NCBI RefSeq assembly: GCF_000308535.1
Contig: NZ_BAFW01000245.1
Span: 18,385 to 82,384, forward strand
DNA: 64,000 bases
Source: Nocardia cerradoensis NBRC 101014
Lineage (GTDB): Bacteria; Actinomycetota; Actinomycetes; Mycobacteriales; Mycobacteriaceae
Direction: 5' to 3'
Positions 15,853 to 27,001 of the stretch are shown one piece after another. Within the stretch, counting starts at the first letter, position 1. Each line of letters begins with the position of its first letter. The notes beneath the pieces were generated by a model. It made no database searches. It was not told where the DNA came from and was given only the letters and a program-made list of their open reading frames with translations. The translations under genes and the position numbers were made by a program.

Positions 15853-17457
15853 TCACATCCGGAAGACGCCGAAGCCCTCGGCGCCCTTGATCGGGGCATT
15901 GTGGATGGCCGACAACGCCATTCCCAATACCGTGCGGGTGTCGCGGGGGTCGATCACACCGTCGTCGTAGAGCCGGCCCGACATGAACATGGGCAGCGAT
16001 TCGGCCTCGATCTGGGCCTCGATCATCGCGCGCATGCCCTTGTCGGCTTCCTCGTCGAACGCCTGGCCGCGCGCCTCGGCGGCGGCCCGGCCCACGATGG
16101 AGATCACGCCCGCCAGCTGCGCACCGCCCATCACCGCGGATTTCGCACTGGGCCAGGCGAACACGAAGCGCGGATCGTAGGCGCGTCCGCACATGCCGTA
16201 GTGCCCGGCCCCGTAGGAGGCGCCCATCAGCAGCGAGATGTGCGGCACCTTCGAATTGGAGACGGCGTTGATCATCATGGCGCCGTGTTTGATGATGCCC
16301 TTCTGCTCGTATTCCTTACCCACCATGTAGCCGGTGGTGTTGTGCAGGAACAGCAGTGGGGTGTTCGACTGATTGGCCAGCTGGATGAACTGCGCGGCCT
16401 TCTGCGCCTCCTCAGAGAACAGCACACCGCGGGCGTTGGCGAGAATGCCGACCGGATAGCCGTGCAGGTCGGCCCAGCCCGTCACCAGGCTGGAGCCGTA
16501 GAGCGGTTTGAATTCGTCGAAATCGGATCCGTCGACCACCCGGGCGATGACCTCGCGCGGGTCGAACGGAATCTTCAGGTCGGTGGGCACGATGCCGAGC
16601 AGTTCCTCGGAATCGTAGAGCGGTTCGATCACCTCGGCGCGCGGACGCGGGGCGGGTCCGGTCTTGCGCCAGTTCAGCCGGCGCACGATGGACCGGCCGA
16701 TCCGGATGGCGTCCTGTTCGTCGGCGGCGAGATAGTCCGCGAGACCTGATGTGCGGGCGTGCATCTCGGCGCCGCCGAGCGATTCGTCGTCGGACTCCTC
16801 ACCGGTCGCCATCTTGACCAGCGGCGGACCGCCGAGGAACACCTTGGAGCGTTCCTTGATCATGACGGTGTAGTCGGACATGCCGGGAATGTAGGCGCCG
16901 CCGGCGGTGGAGTTGCCGAAAACCAGGGCGATGGTAGGGATTCCGGCTGCCGAGAGCCGGGTGAGGTCGCGGAACATGCGACCGCCCGGGACGAACACCT
17001 CCTTCTGCGTCGGCAGATCGGCGCCGCCGGATTCGACCAGGCCGATCACCGGGAGCCGGTTCTCCAGCGCGATGTCGTTCATGCGCAGGTTCTTGCGCAG
17101 CGTCCACGGATTCGACGTGCCGCCGCGCACGGTCGGATCGGGGGCCACGATCATGCATTCGACACCCTCGACGATGCCGATGCCCGCGATCACCGAGGCG
17201 CCCACATGGAATTCGCTGCCCCAGGCGGCCAGCGGCGCCAGCTCCAGGAACGGCGAGTCCTCGTCGATGAGCAGTTCGATGCGCTCGCGCGCGGTGAGCT
17301 TGCCGCGCTTGCGGTGGCGCGCCATCTTGTCCGGGCCGCCGCCCGCGATGTTCTTGGCGTATTCGGCCTCGACCTCGGCCAGTTTCTCGGTCATGGCGTC
17401 GGCGGCGGTGCGGTAGTCCGCCGAATTCGGGTCGATGGCTGTACGGAGAGTGCTCAA
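15853..17457 (-). CDS. Acyl-CoA carboxylase beta subunit (carboxyltransferase)
   Basis: The 534-aa carboxyltransferase moves CO2 from biotin to the acyl-CoA. Two crotonase-like halves are visible, with oxyanion loops in VFGNSTAGGAYIPGMSDY and LMGASYGAGHYGMCGRAYDP. The HNTTGYMVG segment is typical of methylcrotonyl/geranyl-CoA carboxylases, as opposed to propionyl-CoA carboxylase. The start is a rare TTG at 17457. It overlaps the TGA of the preceding dehydrogenase (TTGA), the protein then begins STLRTAID, and no ATG/GTG fits. Coupled translation is therefore likely. Confidence 0.93.
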   Translation of the reverse strand: MSTLRTAIDPNSADYRTAADAMTEKLAEVEAEYAKNIAGGGPDKMARHRKRGKLTARERIELLIDEDSPFLELAPLAAWGSEFHVGASVIAGIGIVEGVECMIVAPDPTVRGGTSNPWTLRKNLRMNDIALENRLPVIGLVESGGADLPTQKEVFVPGGRMFRDLTRLSAAGIPTIALVFGNSTAGGAYIPGMSDYTVMIKERSKVFLGGPPLVKMATGEESDDESLGGAEMHARTSGLADYLAADEQDAIRIGRSIVRRLNWRKTGPAPRPRAEVIEPLYDSEELLGIVPTDLKIPFDPREVIARVVDGSDFDEFKPLYGSSLVTGWADLHGYPVGILANARGVLFSEEAQKAAQFIQLANQSNTPLLFLHNTTGYMVGKEYEQKGIIKHGAMMINAVSNSKVPHISLLMGASYGAGHYGMCGRAYDPRFVFAWPSAKSAVMGGAQLAGVISIVGRAAAEARGQAFDEEADKGMRAMIEAQIEAESLPMFMSGRLYDDGVIDPRDTRTVLGMALSAIHNAPIKGAEGFGVFRM

Positions 17458-18601
17458 GATTGGTACCCCAATCGCTTGGCCGCAAGGCTGGTCAGGATTT
17501 CGTTGGTGCCGCCACCGATGCCGAGGATGCGCACATCGCGGTAGTGCCGCTCCACCTCGGATTCGCGCATGTAACCCAGGCCGCCGAACAACTGAACCGC
17601 TTGGTGGGCAACCCATTCCGCGGTCTCCACGGCGGTGTTCTTGGCGAAGCACACCTCGGCGATCAGATCGGTTTCCCCGTCGGCCGCGCGTTCGGCCACG
17701 TGCCGGGTGTACACGCGGGCGACGTCGATGCGGCGAGCCATTTCCGACAGCGTGTTCTGCACCGCCTGCCGGCTGATGAGCGGGCGGCCGAAGGTCTCGC
17801 GGTCGCGGCACCACCGCAGGGTCAGATCCAGGCAGCGCTGCGCATGCCCGTAGGCCTGCACCGCCAGCCCCACCCGCTCGCTCACGAAAGCCTGTGCGAT
17901 CTGGGCGAATCCGGAGTTCTCGGCGCCCACCAGATTCGACACCGGCACCCGCACGTCGACATAGGACAGTTCGGCGGTATCGGAGGCCAGCCAGCCCATC
18001 TTCTCCAGTTTGCGGCTGACCGTGAATCCCGGCCGGTCCTTCTCGACCAGCAGCAGCGAGACACCGGAAGCGCCGGGACCGCCGGTGCGCACGGCGGTCA
18101 CCACGTAATCGGCGCGCACCCCGGAGGTGATGAAGGTCTTCGATCCGTTGACCACGTAGTCGTCGCCGTCGCGCACGGCGCTGGTGGTGAGGTGGCCGAC
18201 GTCGGAGCCGCCGCCGGGTTCGGTGATGGCCAGTGAGCCGATCTTCTCTCCCGCCAGGGTGGGCTTCACCCAGCGTTCGATCAGTTCGGTGTTGCCGGAC
18301 GCGGCCATGTGCGGCACCGCGATACCGCAGGTGAACAGGGAGGCGAAGAGTCCGCCCGAGCAGCCGGCGTAGTGCATCTCCTCGGCCACGATGGCGGCGT
18401 CGATCCCGTCCCCGCCCGCACCGCCGACCGCCTCCGGGAACTGGATGCCGAGCAGCCCGAGCGCACCGGCCTTCTTGTGCAGTTCCCGGGGAATCTCACC
18501 GGCGCGCTCCCATTCGTCCAGATAGGGCAGCACCTCGCGCTCGGCGAAACCGCGGACAGTAGTGCGTAATTCACGCCGCTCGGGCGTCTGCCAGACACTG
18601 C

Positions 18602-18605
<4 letters not shown>
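17454..18605 (-). CDS. Acyl-CoA dehydrogenase (FadE13/AtuD-like)
   Basis: This 383-aa flavin dehydrogenase has the signature SLAITEPGGGSDVGHL and the C-terminal block GGLGYMRESEVERHYRDVR. The position of the common catalytic Glu (EGTNE) reads GGGTNE. The alternative helix-G Glu is present in FVSERVGLAVQ, as in isovaleryl-CoA dehydrogenase. The GTG start overlaps the AtuA-like stop (GTGA) and its stop overlaps the carboxylase TTG. A citronellyl-CoA- or isovaleryl-CoA-like substrate is plausible given the neighbours. Confidence 0.9.
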
Positions 18606-20317
<1,712 letters not shown>

Positions 20318-20400
20318 CTGCGCGGCGCCTCCTCATGCGACGTGCCTGGCGCAGCGGCTGTGCTGCGTCGGGTTCCAGGTTCACATCGGGGGCAGAAAAA

Positions 20401-20420
20401 ATCAAGCCTGCGTGCTTGTT
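20401..20420. promoter_or_regulatory. Candidate operator upstream of AtuA-type operon
   Basis: CAAGC (20403-20407) and GCTTG (20414-20418) form an inverted repeat around 6 bp, extended by A/T-rich flanks. It lies 86 bp upstream of the AtuA-like start and about 80 bp before the divergent small membrane gene. A TetR-type operator is the natural reading. No -35/-10 was assigned confidently. Confidence 0.45.
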
Positions 20421-20497
20421 AATTGCCGAAGGCGCAGGTAGGGACGATGGAACCGGCCGGTGTCCGGCGTCCGGGCGCCGCCGGGCAAGATGGCGGG

Positions 20498-20650
20498 GTG
20501 TCCAATTCCGTCATCGTCGCACTCCTGCTGGCCGTAGCCGGATTCCTGGTCGGCGGCGCCTTCACCATGTGGAAGAACTCGCGGGCGCTGTCGGTGATGC
20601 TGGGCGTCTGCGCGGTCCTCGCGGTCGTCGGCGCGGTCGCCTGGTGGTAG
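20498..20650 (+). CDS. Small membrane protein with two hydrophobic segments
   Basis: This is a 50-aa protein with two transmembrane segments (VIVALLLAVAGFLVGGAF and VMLGVCAVLAVVGAVAWW) separated by a short basic loop TMWKNSRALS. The GTG at 20498 is preceded by CAAGAT 6 nt upstream and no ribosome-binding site, so it may be leaderless. The upstream in-frame extension is low-quality. It is divergent from the AtuA-type operon and convergent with the cyclase. Function unknown. Confidence 0.7.
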   Translation: MSNSVIVALLLAVAGFLVGGAFTMWKNSRALSVMLGVCAVLAVVGAVAWW

Positions 20651-20666
20651 ACCGGCCGATCGCCGC

Positions 20667-21797
20667 CTAATCTCCGGCGAGGCGGAAGATCCGCATCCCC
20701 TCCGGAACGCCGTTGAGCGGGGCGGCGAACATACTGCGCCGATAGGGCTTGGCCGCGACCTCGAGTTCCTTCAGCGTGCTCGGCTCCAGCGCCTCGAGAG
20801 TGGTCTCCGAGATCATCGTGTTGCCGTTGCCGCCGGCCTCCATCACCCGGGCGGCGATGGTGACGTCCACACCCAGCCAGTCGCCGCCGATCTCGCGCGG
20901 CGTCCCGGTGTGCAGACCCGCCCGCATACGCGGCCGATATCCCGCCACCTCGACCCGGTCCAAATTCTTCTTCGCGGTCAGCACCGCACGCACCGCACTG
21001 TCCGGGGAGGCGAAGACCGCCATCACCCCGTCGCCCATGCGCTTGACGACCTGACCGCCCCGATCGACGATCGGCGGTTCGATGGCTCGCGCCACCCGCC
21101 GCAACAACTCCAGCGTCGCCTCGTCACCGGCCGACAGCGACCACCGCGAGAACGCCACGAGGTCGGTGAAGACCACCGTGATCTCCGCACTGCCCTTCCC
21201 GCGGCCGACGCGCTCCAGCATGGCCTGCCAGACCTGCAGCGCGCCCAGGCCGAGCTCCTTGGCCGCGCTGGGATTGTCGCCCACGATCTTGTCGGCCGCG
21301 CGCGCCACCGCCCGCGCACCGCCGGGCCCGGTCAGCGACAGCGGGTCGCCGAACGCGGGATCGCCGGGCAGGCTCTCGCGCGCCTTGCGAATCACACCGA
21401 TGACGTCGGCGCGCTGGTTGGCCGCGGCCATCAGCGAGGACAGCTGATCGGATCCGCGCCGGCCGAACGACCGCAGGCGAGATTCGGTCTCGTCGGCCGG
21501 CGTGAGCGGAATCACGATCTCGACCTCCGGATCGAGCCCGGGGCCGACGCCGGATCCGGGCCGGTCGACCGGCGGCACGGGATCGGCTCGTGGCGTGTCG
21601 CCGGCCTCGGCCGCGGCGTTTCGACGATCTGCCTCGCCGTTTCGACGATTGTCCACACCGGAACCGGTCCCCCTTTTGCCCCGCCTACCGGCGGTGCCGT
21701 TGCGACGCGACCCCGAACCGCCCGTGCGGTTTCGCGCATCTCCGGGACGGGCTGCGCGGGACGCGTTTTCGCCGTCGCCGGAAGGTCTTTCGCTCAC
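20667..21797 (-). CDS. Class III adenylate/guanylate cyclase
   Basis: The 376-aa protein has a disordered N-terminus of about 75 Arg/Gly/Asp-rich residues and a helical middle region. The C-terminal cyclase homology domain (~195-370) carries the first metal-binding Asp in VVFTDLVAFSRWS, KRMGDGVMAVF (second Asp and an upstream Lys), and AGLHTGTP. Conversion of ATP to cAMP is the likely activity; specificity cannot be certified by eye. GTG start; TACGCT 6 nt upstream without Shine-Dalgarno suggests leaderless expression. Mycobacteria carry many such single-domain cyclases. Confidence 0.88.
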   Translation of the reverse strand: MSERPSGDGENASRAARPGDARNRTGGSGSRRNGTAGRRGKRGTGSGVDNRRNGEADRRNAAAEAGDTPRADPVPPVDRPGSGVGPGLDPEVEIVIPLTPADETESRLRSFGRRGSDQLSSLMAAANQRADVIGVIRKARESLPGDPAFGDPLSLTGPGGARAVARAADKIVGDNPSAAKELGLGALQVWQAMLERVGRGKGSAEITVVFTDLVAFSRWSLSAGDEATLELLRRVARAIEPPIVDRGGQVVKRMGDGVMAVFASPDSAVRAVLTAKKNLDRVEVAGYRPRMRAGLHTGTPREIGGDWLGVDVTIAARVMEAGGNGNTMISETTLEALEPSTLKELEVAAKPYRRSMFAAPLNGVPEGMRIFRLAGD

Positions 21798-21966
21798 ATC
21801 CCGAGCGTAGCCAATGATCGCCACCTGCCACCTCTCTATCGGACGGAGCGGGCACAGCGCTGGGTCCGCCGATGGATAACGTGTTGGTTGCCCGGCCGAT
21901 GTTACCCACCGGCTCTTCCACGCGGAAGGTCCACCGGGGCTGTTAACGAAGGCTTTGCACACAGCA

Positions 21967-22012
21967 CACCGGCCCGATGCACAGCGCGAAAAGGCTGCAC
22001 ATCGGGCCGGTG
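21967..22012. terminator. Strong hairpin in a 339-bp non-coding gap
   Basis: CACCGGCCCGATG and CATCGGGCCGGTG pair perfectly (13 bp). The stem continues imperfectly through TGCACAGC/GCTGCACA around a GCGAAAAG loop. It lies about 125 bp beyond the stop of the minus-strand ABC permease and ahead of the cyclase start, so it likely ends the ABC operon. The rest of the gap 21798-22136 shows no convincing gene. Confidence 0.7.
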
Positions 22013-22136
22013 ATCGTCACATTCGCCGGGCAGTGGCGGCTGTGACCGGGATAGCAGTCCCCCGACAGGACCGCCCTCCCGCTCCCGGGGTTCGCGAGGG
22101 TGAGCGCCCGGGAACGGGCAGGTATCAGGTTGTGGA

Positions 22137-22898
22137 TCAGGCGTCGCGGCGGTCGACCACGATCAGGGCGGCGCCGAAGACGACCGCCACGAAGACGATG
22201 AAGTAGACCAGTCCGCCCCACGGCCCCCAGTGCCAGTGCGCCCCGGAGGACGCGCCCTCCCCGAGGAACCGGTTGATGTTGGCGAAGGGCAGGAACGGCT
22301 GCACGCTGCGGCCGAAGCTGCCGAAGCTACCGAGCAGCGTCTCGATCAGCAAGGGCCACAACACGATCAGCGAGATCGCCGCGGCCGACTGCCGCACCAG
22401 GGCGCCGACACCGACCGACAAGATCACCGCCAGGAAGGCGTAGATCGCCAGCCCGTAGAGCGCACGCCAATCGGCGTCGGAGTTCAGGCTCATCTGCCGC
22501 CCCGCGTCGCCGGCCAGCGGTTTCGCGATGAGATAGGCCAGCAGACCCAGCACGAAGGTCAGCACCGCCGCGTAGGCGCCGGTCAGCAGGGCCTTGGTGG
22601 TGAGGACCAGGGATCGGTTCGGGGTCGCCTGGAAGGTGGTCCGGATGATGCCGAAGCGGTATTCGCTGGTCACGGTGAGGGCGGCCATGATCATCAGAAC
22701 CATGACGCCGAAGCCGGAGACACCGACCATGGCGCCGGCCGTGGTCAGCGTCGTTTCGTTCTCGTGGCCCATGCTCGCCCGCGAGACGCCCGCGATCAGG
22801 GCGGCCAGGCCCAGGCCCAGCGCCACGACGATCGCCGAACACCACCACGGTGACCGAGTCGAGGTGAGTTTGATCCGCTCCGCGGCGACGATACCCAT
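22137..22898 (-). CDS. ABC-2 type transporter permease
   Basis: The 253-aa membrane protein has about six hydrophobic segments of the ABC-2/NatB-like kind. The conserved segment TSEYRFGIIRTTFQATPNR is typical of bacterial two-component exporters related to BcrAB and antibiotic or lantibiotic immunity pumps. Its ATG overlaps the stop of the ATPase gene by one base (TGATG), so the two subunits are made together. Transport substrate unknown. Confidence 0.88.
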   Translation of the reverse strand: MGIVAAERIKLTSTRSPWWCSAIVVALGLGLAALIAGVSRASMGHENETTLTTAGAMVGVSGFGVMVLMIMAALTVTSEYRFGIIRTTFQATPNRSLVLTTKALLTGAYAAVLTFVLGLLAYLIAKPLAGDAGRQMSLNSDADWRALYGLAIYAFLAVILSVGVGALVRQSAAAISLIVLWPLLIETLLGSFGSFGRSVQPFLPFANINRFLGEGASSGAHWHWGPWGGLVYFIVFVAVVFGAALIVVDRRDA

Positions 22899-23863
22899 CA
22901 GAGCGCACCTCCCATCGCCTGCTCGACACCCTCACCGTGGTACTGCACCGCACCTCCGGTCATCCGCATGAACGCCTCCTCGAGCGAAGCCTGTTGCGGC
23001 GCAAGCTCATACAGGGTGATGCTGTTCGCGCCCGCCAATTTGCCGATGGCGTCGCTGGTTTCCCCGATCACCACCAGCGCGGGGGCCGTGTCGGCCGGTC
23101 CTTCCCGGTCGGCCGCGCTGCCGTCCTCGCGCACGGTCATCCCGTTGGAGGTGAGCAGGCTGCGCAGCTCGTCCAGCTGCGGACTGCGCACCCGCACGGT
23201 CGATTCCGACGATTTCGCGATGAAGTCCTTGGTGTCGGTGTCGGCGATCAGCCTGCCGCGCCCGATCACGACCAGATGGTCGGCGGTCTGCGCCATTTCC
23301 GACAGCAGATGGCTCGACACCAGCACGGTGCGTCCCTCGGCGGCCAGCCGCTGCATGAACCGCCGGATCCACAGAATGCCCTCGGGGTCCAGTCCGTTGA
23401 CCGGTTCGTCGAACAGCAGCACCGGCGGATCGCCGAGCAGCGCCCCGGCCAAGCCGAGCCGCTGCGACATGCCGAGCGAGAATCCGCCGGCCTTCTTGTC
23501 GGCGACCTCGGTCAGGCCCACCAGCCGCAGCACCTCTTCCACCCGGCCGGCCGGAATGTCGTTGGCGGCGGCCATCCAGCGCAGATGGGAGCGAGCCGAC
23601 CGGTTCGGATGGACCCACTTGGCATCGAGCAGGGCACCGACCGCGCGCAGCGGATGATCCAGCTCGCGGTAGCGCTTGCCCTGGATGACCGCCGTCCCGG
23701 CCGTGGGCTGATCCAGGCCGAGGATCATCCGCATGGTGGTCGACTTACCGGCGCCGTTCGGGCCGAGGAACCCGGTCACCTTGCCAGGTGTGACCGTGAA
23801 CGACAGGTTCTCGACGGCAACGGTCGCACCGAAGCGCTTGGTAAGACCTCTGCATTCGATCAT
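22898..23863 (-). CDS. ABC transporter ATP-binding protein
   Basis: The 321-aa ATPase powers the adjacent permease. It has Walker A GPNGAGKST (residues ~34-42), the signature SLGMSQRLGLA, Walker B PVLLFDEPVNGLDP and the H-loop VSSHLL. A C-terminal domain of about 100 residues ends in LEEAFMRMTGG, as in the BcrA/NatA-like ATPases. ATG 23863 lies right before the family start MIECRGLTKRFG. It is the first gene of a two-gene exporter operon. Confidence 0.93.
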   Translation of the reverse strand: MIECRGLTKRFGATVAVENLSFTVTPGKVTGFLGPNGAGKSTTMRMILGLDQPTAGTAVIQGKRYRELDHPLRAVGALLDAKWVHPNRSARSHLRWMAAANDIPAGRVEEVLRLVGLTEVADKKAGGFSLGMSQRLGLAGALLGDPPVLLFDEPVNGLDPEGILWIRRFMQRLAAEGRTVLVSSHLLSEMAQTADHLVVIGRGRLIADTDTKDFIAKSSESTVRVRSPQLDELRSLLTSNGMTVREDGSAADREGPADTAPALVVIGETSDAIGKLAGANSITLYELAPQQASLEEAFMRMTGGAVQYHGEGVEQAMGGAL

Positions 23864-23923
23864 GTGCACCAGTCTCCCCGAGAAAGCGGCACGCGACCAT
23901 CGCTCACAGGTCGCGAGTCCGGT

Positions 23924-23956
23924 CATCCTCGAGGATGAGGGGACCCCTAGGGTCCC
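23924..23956. promoter_or_regulatory. Two adjacent palindromes between thiG and the ABC operon
   Basis: CATCCTCGAGGATG (23924-23937, perfect) is followed by GGGACCC-CTA-GGGTCCC (23940-23956, perfect). They lie 61 bp upstream of the ABC ATPase ATG and 40 bp beyond thiG. They could form a regulator site for the exporter or a compact thiG terminator; the sequence does not decide. Confidence 0.45.
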
Positions 23957-23996
23957 GGTGGGCTCACCCGGCCGCGACCTGGGGACATCCCCGTGT

Positions 23997-24782
23997 TCAC
24001 ACCGCGGGTGAGGAGGCCTGGGCCCAGAAACGCTTGGGGATACGCCCGGCGTGGCGAGCCAGGTGACCGGCCTGCACCGCGGCGGCCATAGCCGTCGCCA
24101 TCCGGGCCGGATGCCGGGCACGGGTGACGGCGGTGGCCAGCAGGACGGCCGAACAGCCCAGTTCCATCGCCAGCGCGGCGTCGCTCGCCGTACCGATCCC
24201 CGCGTCCAGCACGACCGGAACCCCGGCCGCCTCGACGATCATCTCGATATTGTGCGGATTGCCGATGCCCAGGCCGGTGCCGATCGGCGAACCGAGCGGC
24301 ATGACCGCGGCACAGCCGGCATCCTCCAAGCGGCGCGCGAGGACCGGATCGTCGGTGGTGTAGGGCAGCACCACGAAGCCGTCGTCGACCAATTGCTCTG
24401 CGGCCGACACCAATTCGATGGCGTCCGGCAGCAGGGTGCGTTCGTCGGCGATGACCTCGAGTTTCACCCAGTCGGTTTCCAGCGCCTCGCGGGCCAGCTG
24501 TGCGGTGAGGACCGCCTCGGCGGCGGTGCGGCAACCCGCGGTATTGGGCAGCGGGGCGATGTCGAGGCGTTTGAGCAGATCGAGCACGCCCGTTCCGCCC
24601 GCGGCGTCGATGCGGCGCATGGCGACCGTGGTCAATTCGGTACCGGAGGCGACCAGCGCCTCCTCGAGCACCGCCAGATTCTCCGCGCCGCCGGTGCCCA
24701 TGATCAGCCGGGAGCCGAATTCGCGATCGGCGATCCGCAGCGGCTCGACCGGCCGTGATTCTGTGCCCGGAATCTCAGCCAC
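23997..24782 (-). CDS. thiG: Thiazole synthase ThiG
   Basis: ThiG builds the thiazole phosphate of thiamine from DXP, dehydroglycine and ThiS thiocarboxylate. The 261-aa TIM barrel has the start block SRLIMGTGG, the Schiff-base lysine region DWVKLEVI (residues ~97-104), VMPLGSPIGTGLGI and the phosphate loop VVLDAGIGTASDAA. The GTG start overlaps thiS by 8 bp. Last gene of thiO-thiS-thiG. Confidence 0.96.
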   Translation of the reverse strand: MAEIPGTESRPVEPLRIADREFGSRLIMGTGGAENLAVLEEALVASGTELTTVAMRRIDAAGGTGVLDLLKRLDIAPLPNTAGCRTAAEAVLTAQLAREALETDWVKLEVIADERTLLPDAIELVSAAEQLVDDGFVVLPYTTDDPVLARRLEDAGCAAVMPLGSPIGTGLGIGNPHNIEMIVEAAGVPVVLDAGIGTASDAALAMELGCSAVLLATAVTRARHPARMATAMAAAVQAGHLARHAGRIPKRFWAQASSPAV

Positions 24783-25011
24783 CCTGCACCGCCGTCAGGA
24801 CATCGATCTCCCAGCCGCGGCCGACCGGCTCGTCCCACCGCGACTTCGGGAACAGCGCACCGTCCACCGCCAGGGCCACGCCACGGCAGGGCAGGTCCAG
24901 ACGCTCGAGCAGTTCCCGGACGGTGAGCGGCTCCGCGAAGACGTGGTCGGTGCCGTTCACCGTGACGCCGACGGGAATCGATGGGGACGCGGAACTCGGT
25001 TGCGCGGTCAC
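24775..25011 (-). CDS. thiS: Sulfur carrier protein ThiS
   Basis: The 78-aa ubiquitin-like protein ends in the required Gly-Gly (TAVQGG), which is adenylated and thiocarboxylated to give sulfur to ThiG. The internal block VRELLERLDLPCRGVALAV is typical. It is slightly longer than most ThiS proteins because of an N-terminal Ser/Pro tail. GTG start overlapping the thiO stop (GTGA) supports translational coupling. Confidence 0.94.
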   Translation of the reverse strand: MTAQPSSASPSIPVGVTVNGTDHVFAEPLTVRELLERLDLPCRGVALAVDGALFPKSRWDEPVGRGWEIDVLTAVQGG

Positions 25012-26102
25012 TGGTTACCTCCTGATGATGATGCGGGAGTAGCGGTTTCGGCCGTGGCGAAACGGTGCGGGTCGGCGGCCTTCGCCTCGGCGAGGACGTC
25101 GTCTGCCAGCAGCGCCGCCACCGCGTCGACGGTGATCGGTACGCCGAGGATGCCGTTGCGGCCGTGCCCGGTGGCGGCGATCACCCGATCCGAGAGCCAT
25201 CCGATCAGCGGCAGATTGTCGGGGGTGCCGGGACGTCCGCCCGCGGCGGCCTCGGCCAGTTCGTATTCGCCGAGGGCGGGCCATACCGCGTCCGCGTCGG
25301 CGATCAGATCGCGGACCCCGGCCACGGTCACGGTGGTGTCGAATCCGGCCTCGTACTGCGTGGCGCCCACCACCAGGCCGTCGGCGCGCGGGACCAGATA
25401 GACCGGCCGGCCGTGCACTCGCGCGCGGATCACCGAGGACGGCGGCGGCGGGGTGCCCGGGCGCCGGCGCAACCGCAGGATCTCGCCCTTGACCGGCCGC
25501 ACCGGCAGCTCCCACAGCCGGGCGCTGGCCGATCCCGCGGCCAGCACGATCCGGTCGTGGCCGAGTTCGTCCACAGCCGTCACGGGCGTGGGATCGATGT
25601 GCACACCGGCCTGTTCACATCCGCGACGGAGGGCCGCGAGCAGCAGGCGATTGTCCACCGCCGGTTCGTCCACCGCCAGCAGACCGGCCCGGACGGTGCG
25701 CGAGAGCCCGGCCTCGGTCGCCCGGACCCCGGCCCGGTCGAGCACGCGCATCGCATATCCGTGGGTGCCGCAGAAGTCGGCGATCGTGCGCAGGTCGGCG
25801 GCATCGGCCGCGTCCAGTGCGAGGGTGAGGGTCTGCCGGGCCACGAAGACGTCCACCCCGGTGGCGTCCCGCAGCCGGGCGCCGAATTCCGGCCAGCGCC
25901 GCAGCGACGCCGCACCGAATTCGAGCAGGTCGTCCTCGCCGGGCCAGCCCTCCGAGAGCGGGGCGAGCATGCCGCCCGCGACCCAGGACGCGCCGGACCC
26001 CACACCGGGATCGAGAATCGTCACCGACCAGCCCTGTTCGGCGGCCCGCCAGGCCACCGCCAGACCGATCACACCCCCACCCACGACGGCCAGACTTCGC
26101 AT
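25008..26102 (-). CDS. thiO: Glycine oxidase ThiO
   Basis: This FAD enzyme oxidises glycine to the imine used by ThiG. The 364-aa protein starts with the dinucleotide fold VVGGGVIGLAVAWRAAEQGW, with SGASWVAGGMLAPLSE soon after. The C-terminus has GRPGTPDNLPLIGW and ATGHGRNGILGVPIT, which are typical of the DAO/ThiO family. The ATG at 26102 is the family start; the longer open frame upstream is antisense to thiE. It leads the thiO-thiS-thiG operon, divergent from thiE. Confidence 0.95.
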   Translation of the reverse strand: MRSLAVVGGGVIGLAVAWRAAEQGWSVTILDPGVGSGASWVAGGMLAPLSEGWPGEDDLLEFGAASLRRWPEFGARLRDATGVDVFVARQTLTLALDAADAADLRTIADFCGTHGYAMRVLDRAGVRATEAGLSRTVRAGLLAVDEPAVDNRLLLAALRRGCEQAGVHIDPTPVTAVDELGHDRIVLAAGSASARLWELPVRPVKGEILRLRRRPGTPPPPSSVIRARVHGRPVYLVPRADGLVVGATQYEAGFDTTVTVAGVRDLIADADAVWPALGEYELAEAAAGGRPGTPDNLPLIGWLSDRVIAATGHGRNGILGVPITVDAVAALLADDVLAEAKAADPHRFATAETATPASSSGGNQ

Positions 26103-26249
26103 CACTCCACCTCGCTCGGGTCCCGGACTCGCACGGACCGCGCCGTGCACGGCCGACACCGGGAAATCGGCGTTCCCGCGCGGCCGCCATCGCTGCGGGA
26201 ATGCCCTCTTGTTTCGCCTCTCCACGGTAGCGCGGCTACGGTCGAAGCC

Positions 26250-26954
26250 GTGCAACCGTCCCAACCGCAACGCCCGATGGCACCGCGCGAACGCCTGGCC
26301 TCGGCCCGGCTCTACCTGTGCACCGACGCCCGGCGCGATACCGGTGATCTGGCCGCATTCGCCGAGGCGGCGCTCTCCGGTGGTGTCGACATCATCCAGC
26401 TGCGCGACAAGGGTTCGGCCGGCGAGGCGAAGTTCGGGCCGCTCGAGGCCGGCGCCGAACTCGGCGCGCTGGCCGAACTGAAGGCCGCTGCCCGCCGCCA
26501 CGGCGCGCTCGTCGCGGTCAACGATCGCGCCGACATCGCGCTGGCGGCCGGCGCCGATGTGCTGCATCTGGGCCAGGGCGACCTGCCGCCCTGGTACGCC
26601 CGCCGGATCCTCGGGCCGGATGTGGTGATCGGCCGATCCACCCACAATCGCAACCAGGCCGGGCTCGCGGTCGTCGACGAGCACATCGATTACTTCTGCA
26701 CCGGGCCGGTGTGGAATACGCCGACCAAACCGGGCCGCACCGCGGCGGGTATCGAGTTGGTGCGCTCGACCGCGGAATCGCATCCGACCCGGCCGTGGTT
26801 CGCGATCGGCGGGATCGACCGCGACCGCCTGCCGGAGGTGCTCGCGGCCGGCGCCGACCGGGTGGTCGTGGTGCGTGCCATCACCGCGGCGCGCGACCCT
26901 CAGGCCGCCGCCCGCGAACTCAAACAGCGGTTGCTGGAGAACGCGGCGAACTGA
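26250..26954 (+). CDS. thiE: Thiamine-phosphate synthase ThiE
   Basis: ThiE joins HMP-PP (from ThiD) with thiazole phosphate (from ThiG) to make thiamine phosphate. The 234-aa barrel shows IIQLRDKGS, VNDRADIALAAGADVLHLGQ, IGRSTHN, GPVWNTPTKPG and WFAIGGID. The GTG at 26250 has TACGGT 7 nt upstream and no ribosome-binding site, so it may be leaderless. An in-frame ATG at 26277 is an alternative. Divergent from thiO. Confidence 0.95.
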   Translation: MQPSQPQRPMAPRERLASARLYLCTDARRDTGDLAAFAEAALSGGVDIIQLRDKGSAGEAKFGPLEAGAELGALAELKAAARRHGALVAVNDRADIALAAGADVLHLGQGDLPPWYARRILGPDVVIGRSTHNRNQAGLAVVDEHIDYFCTGPVWNTPTKPGRTAAGIELVRSTAESHPTRPWFAIGGIDRDRLPEVLAAGADRVVVVRAITAARDPQAAARELKQRLLENAAN

Positions 26955-27001
26955 TCCACAGCCGTACACATGGGGAGGACACGGCTATTCACATACGGCG
27001 T

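Noticed and set aside
24001..25401. Plus-strand frames opposite thiG and thiO as separate genes
   Set aside because: They mirror the coding frames of conserved thi genes and lack starts or domains.
26103..26249. Possible TPP riboswitch between thiO and thiE
   Set aside because: Neither strand contains the conserved CUGAGA or ACCUGAUCUGG-like elements, and thiE appears leaderless.
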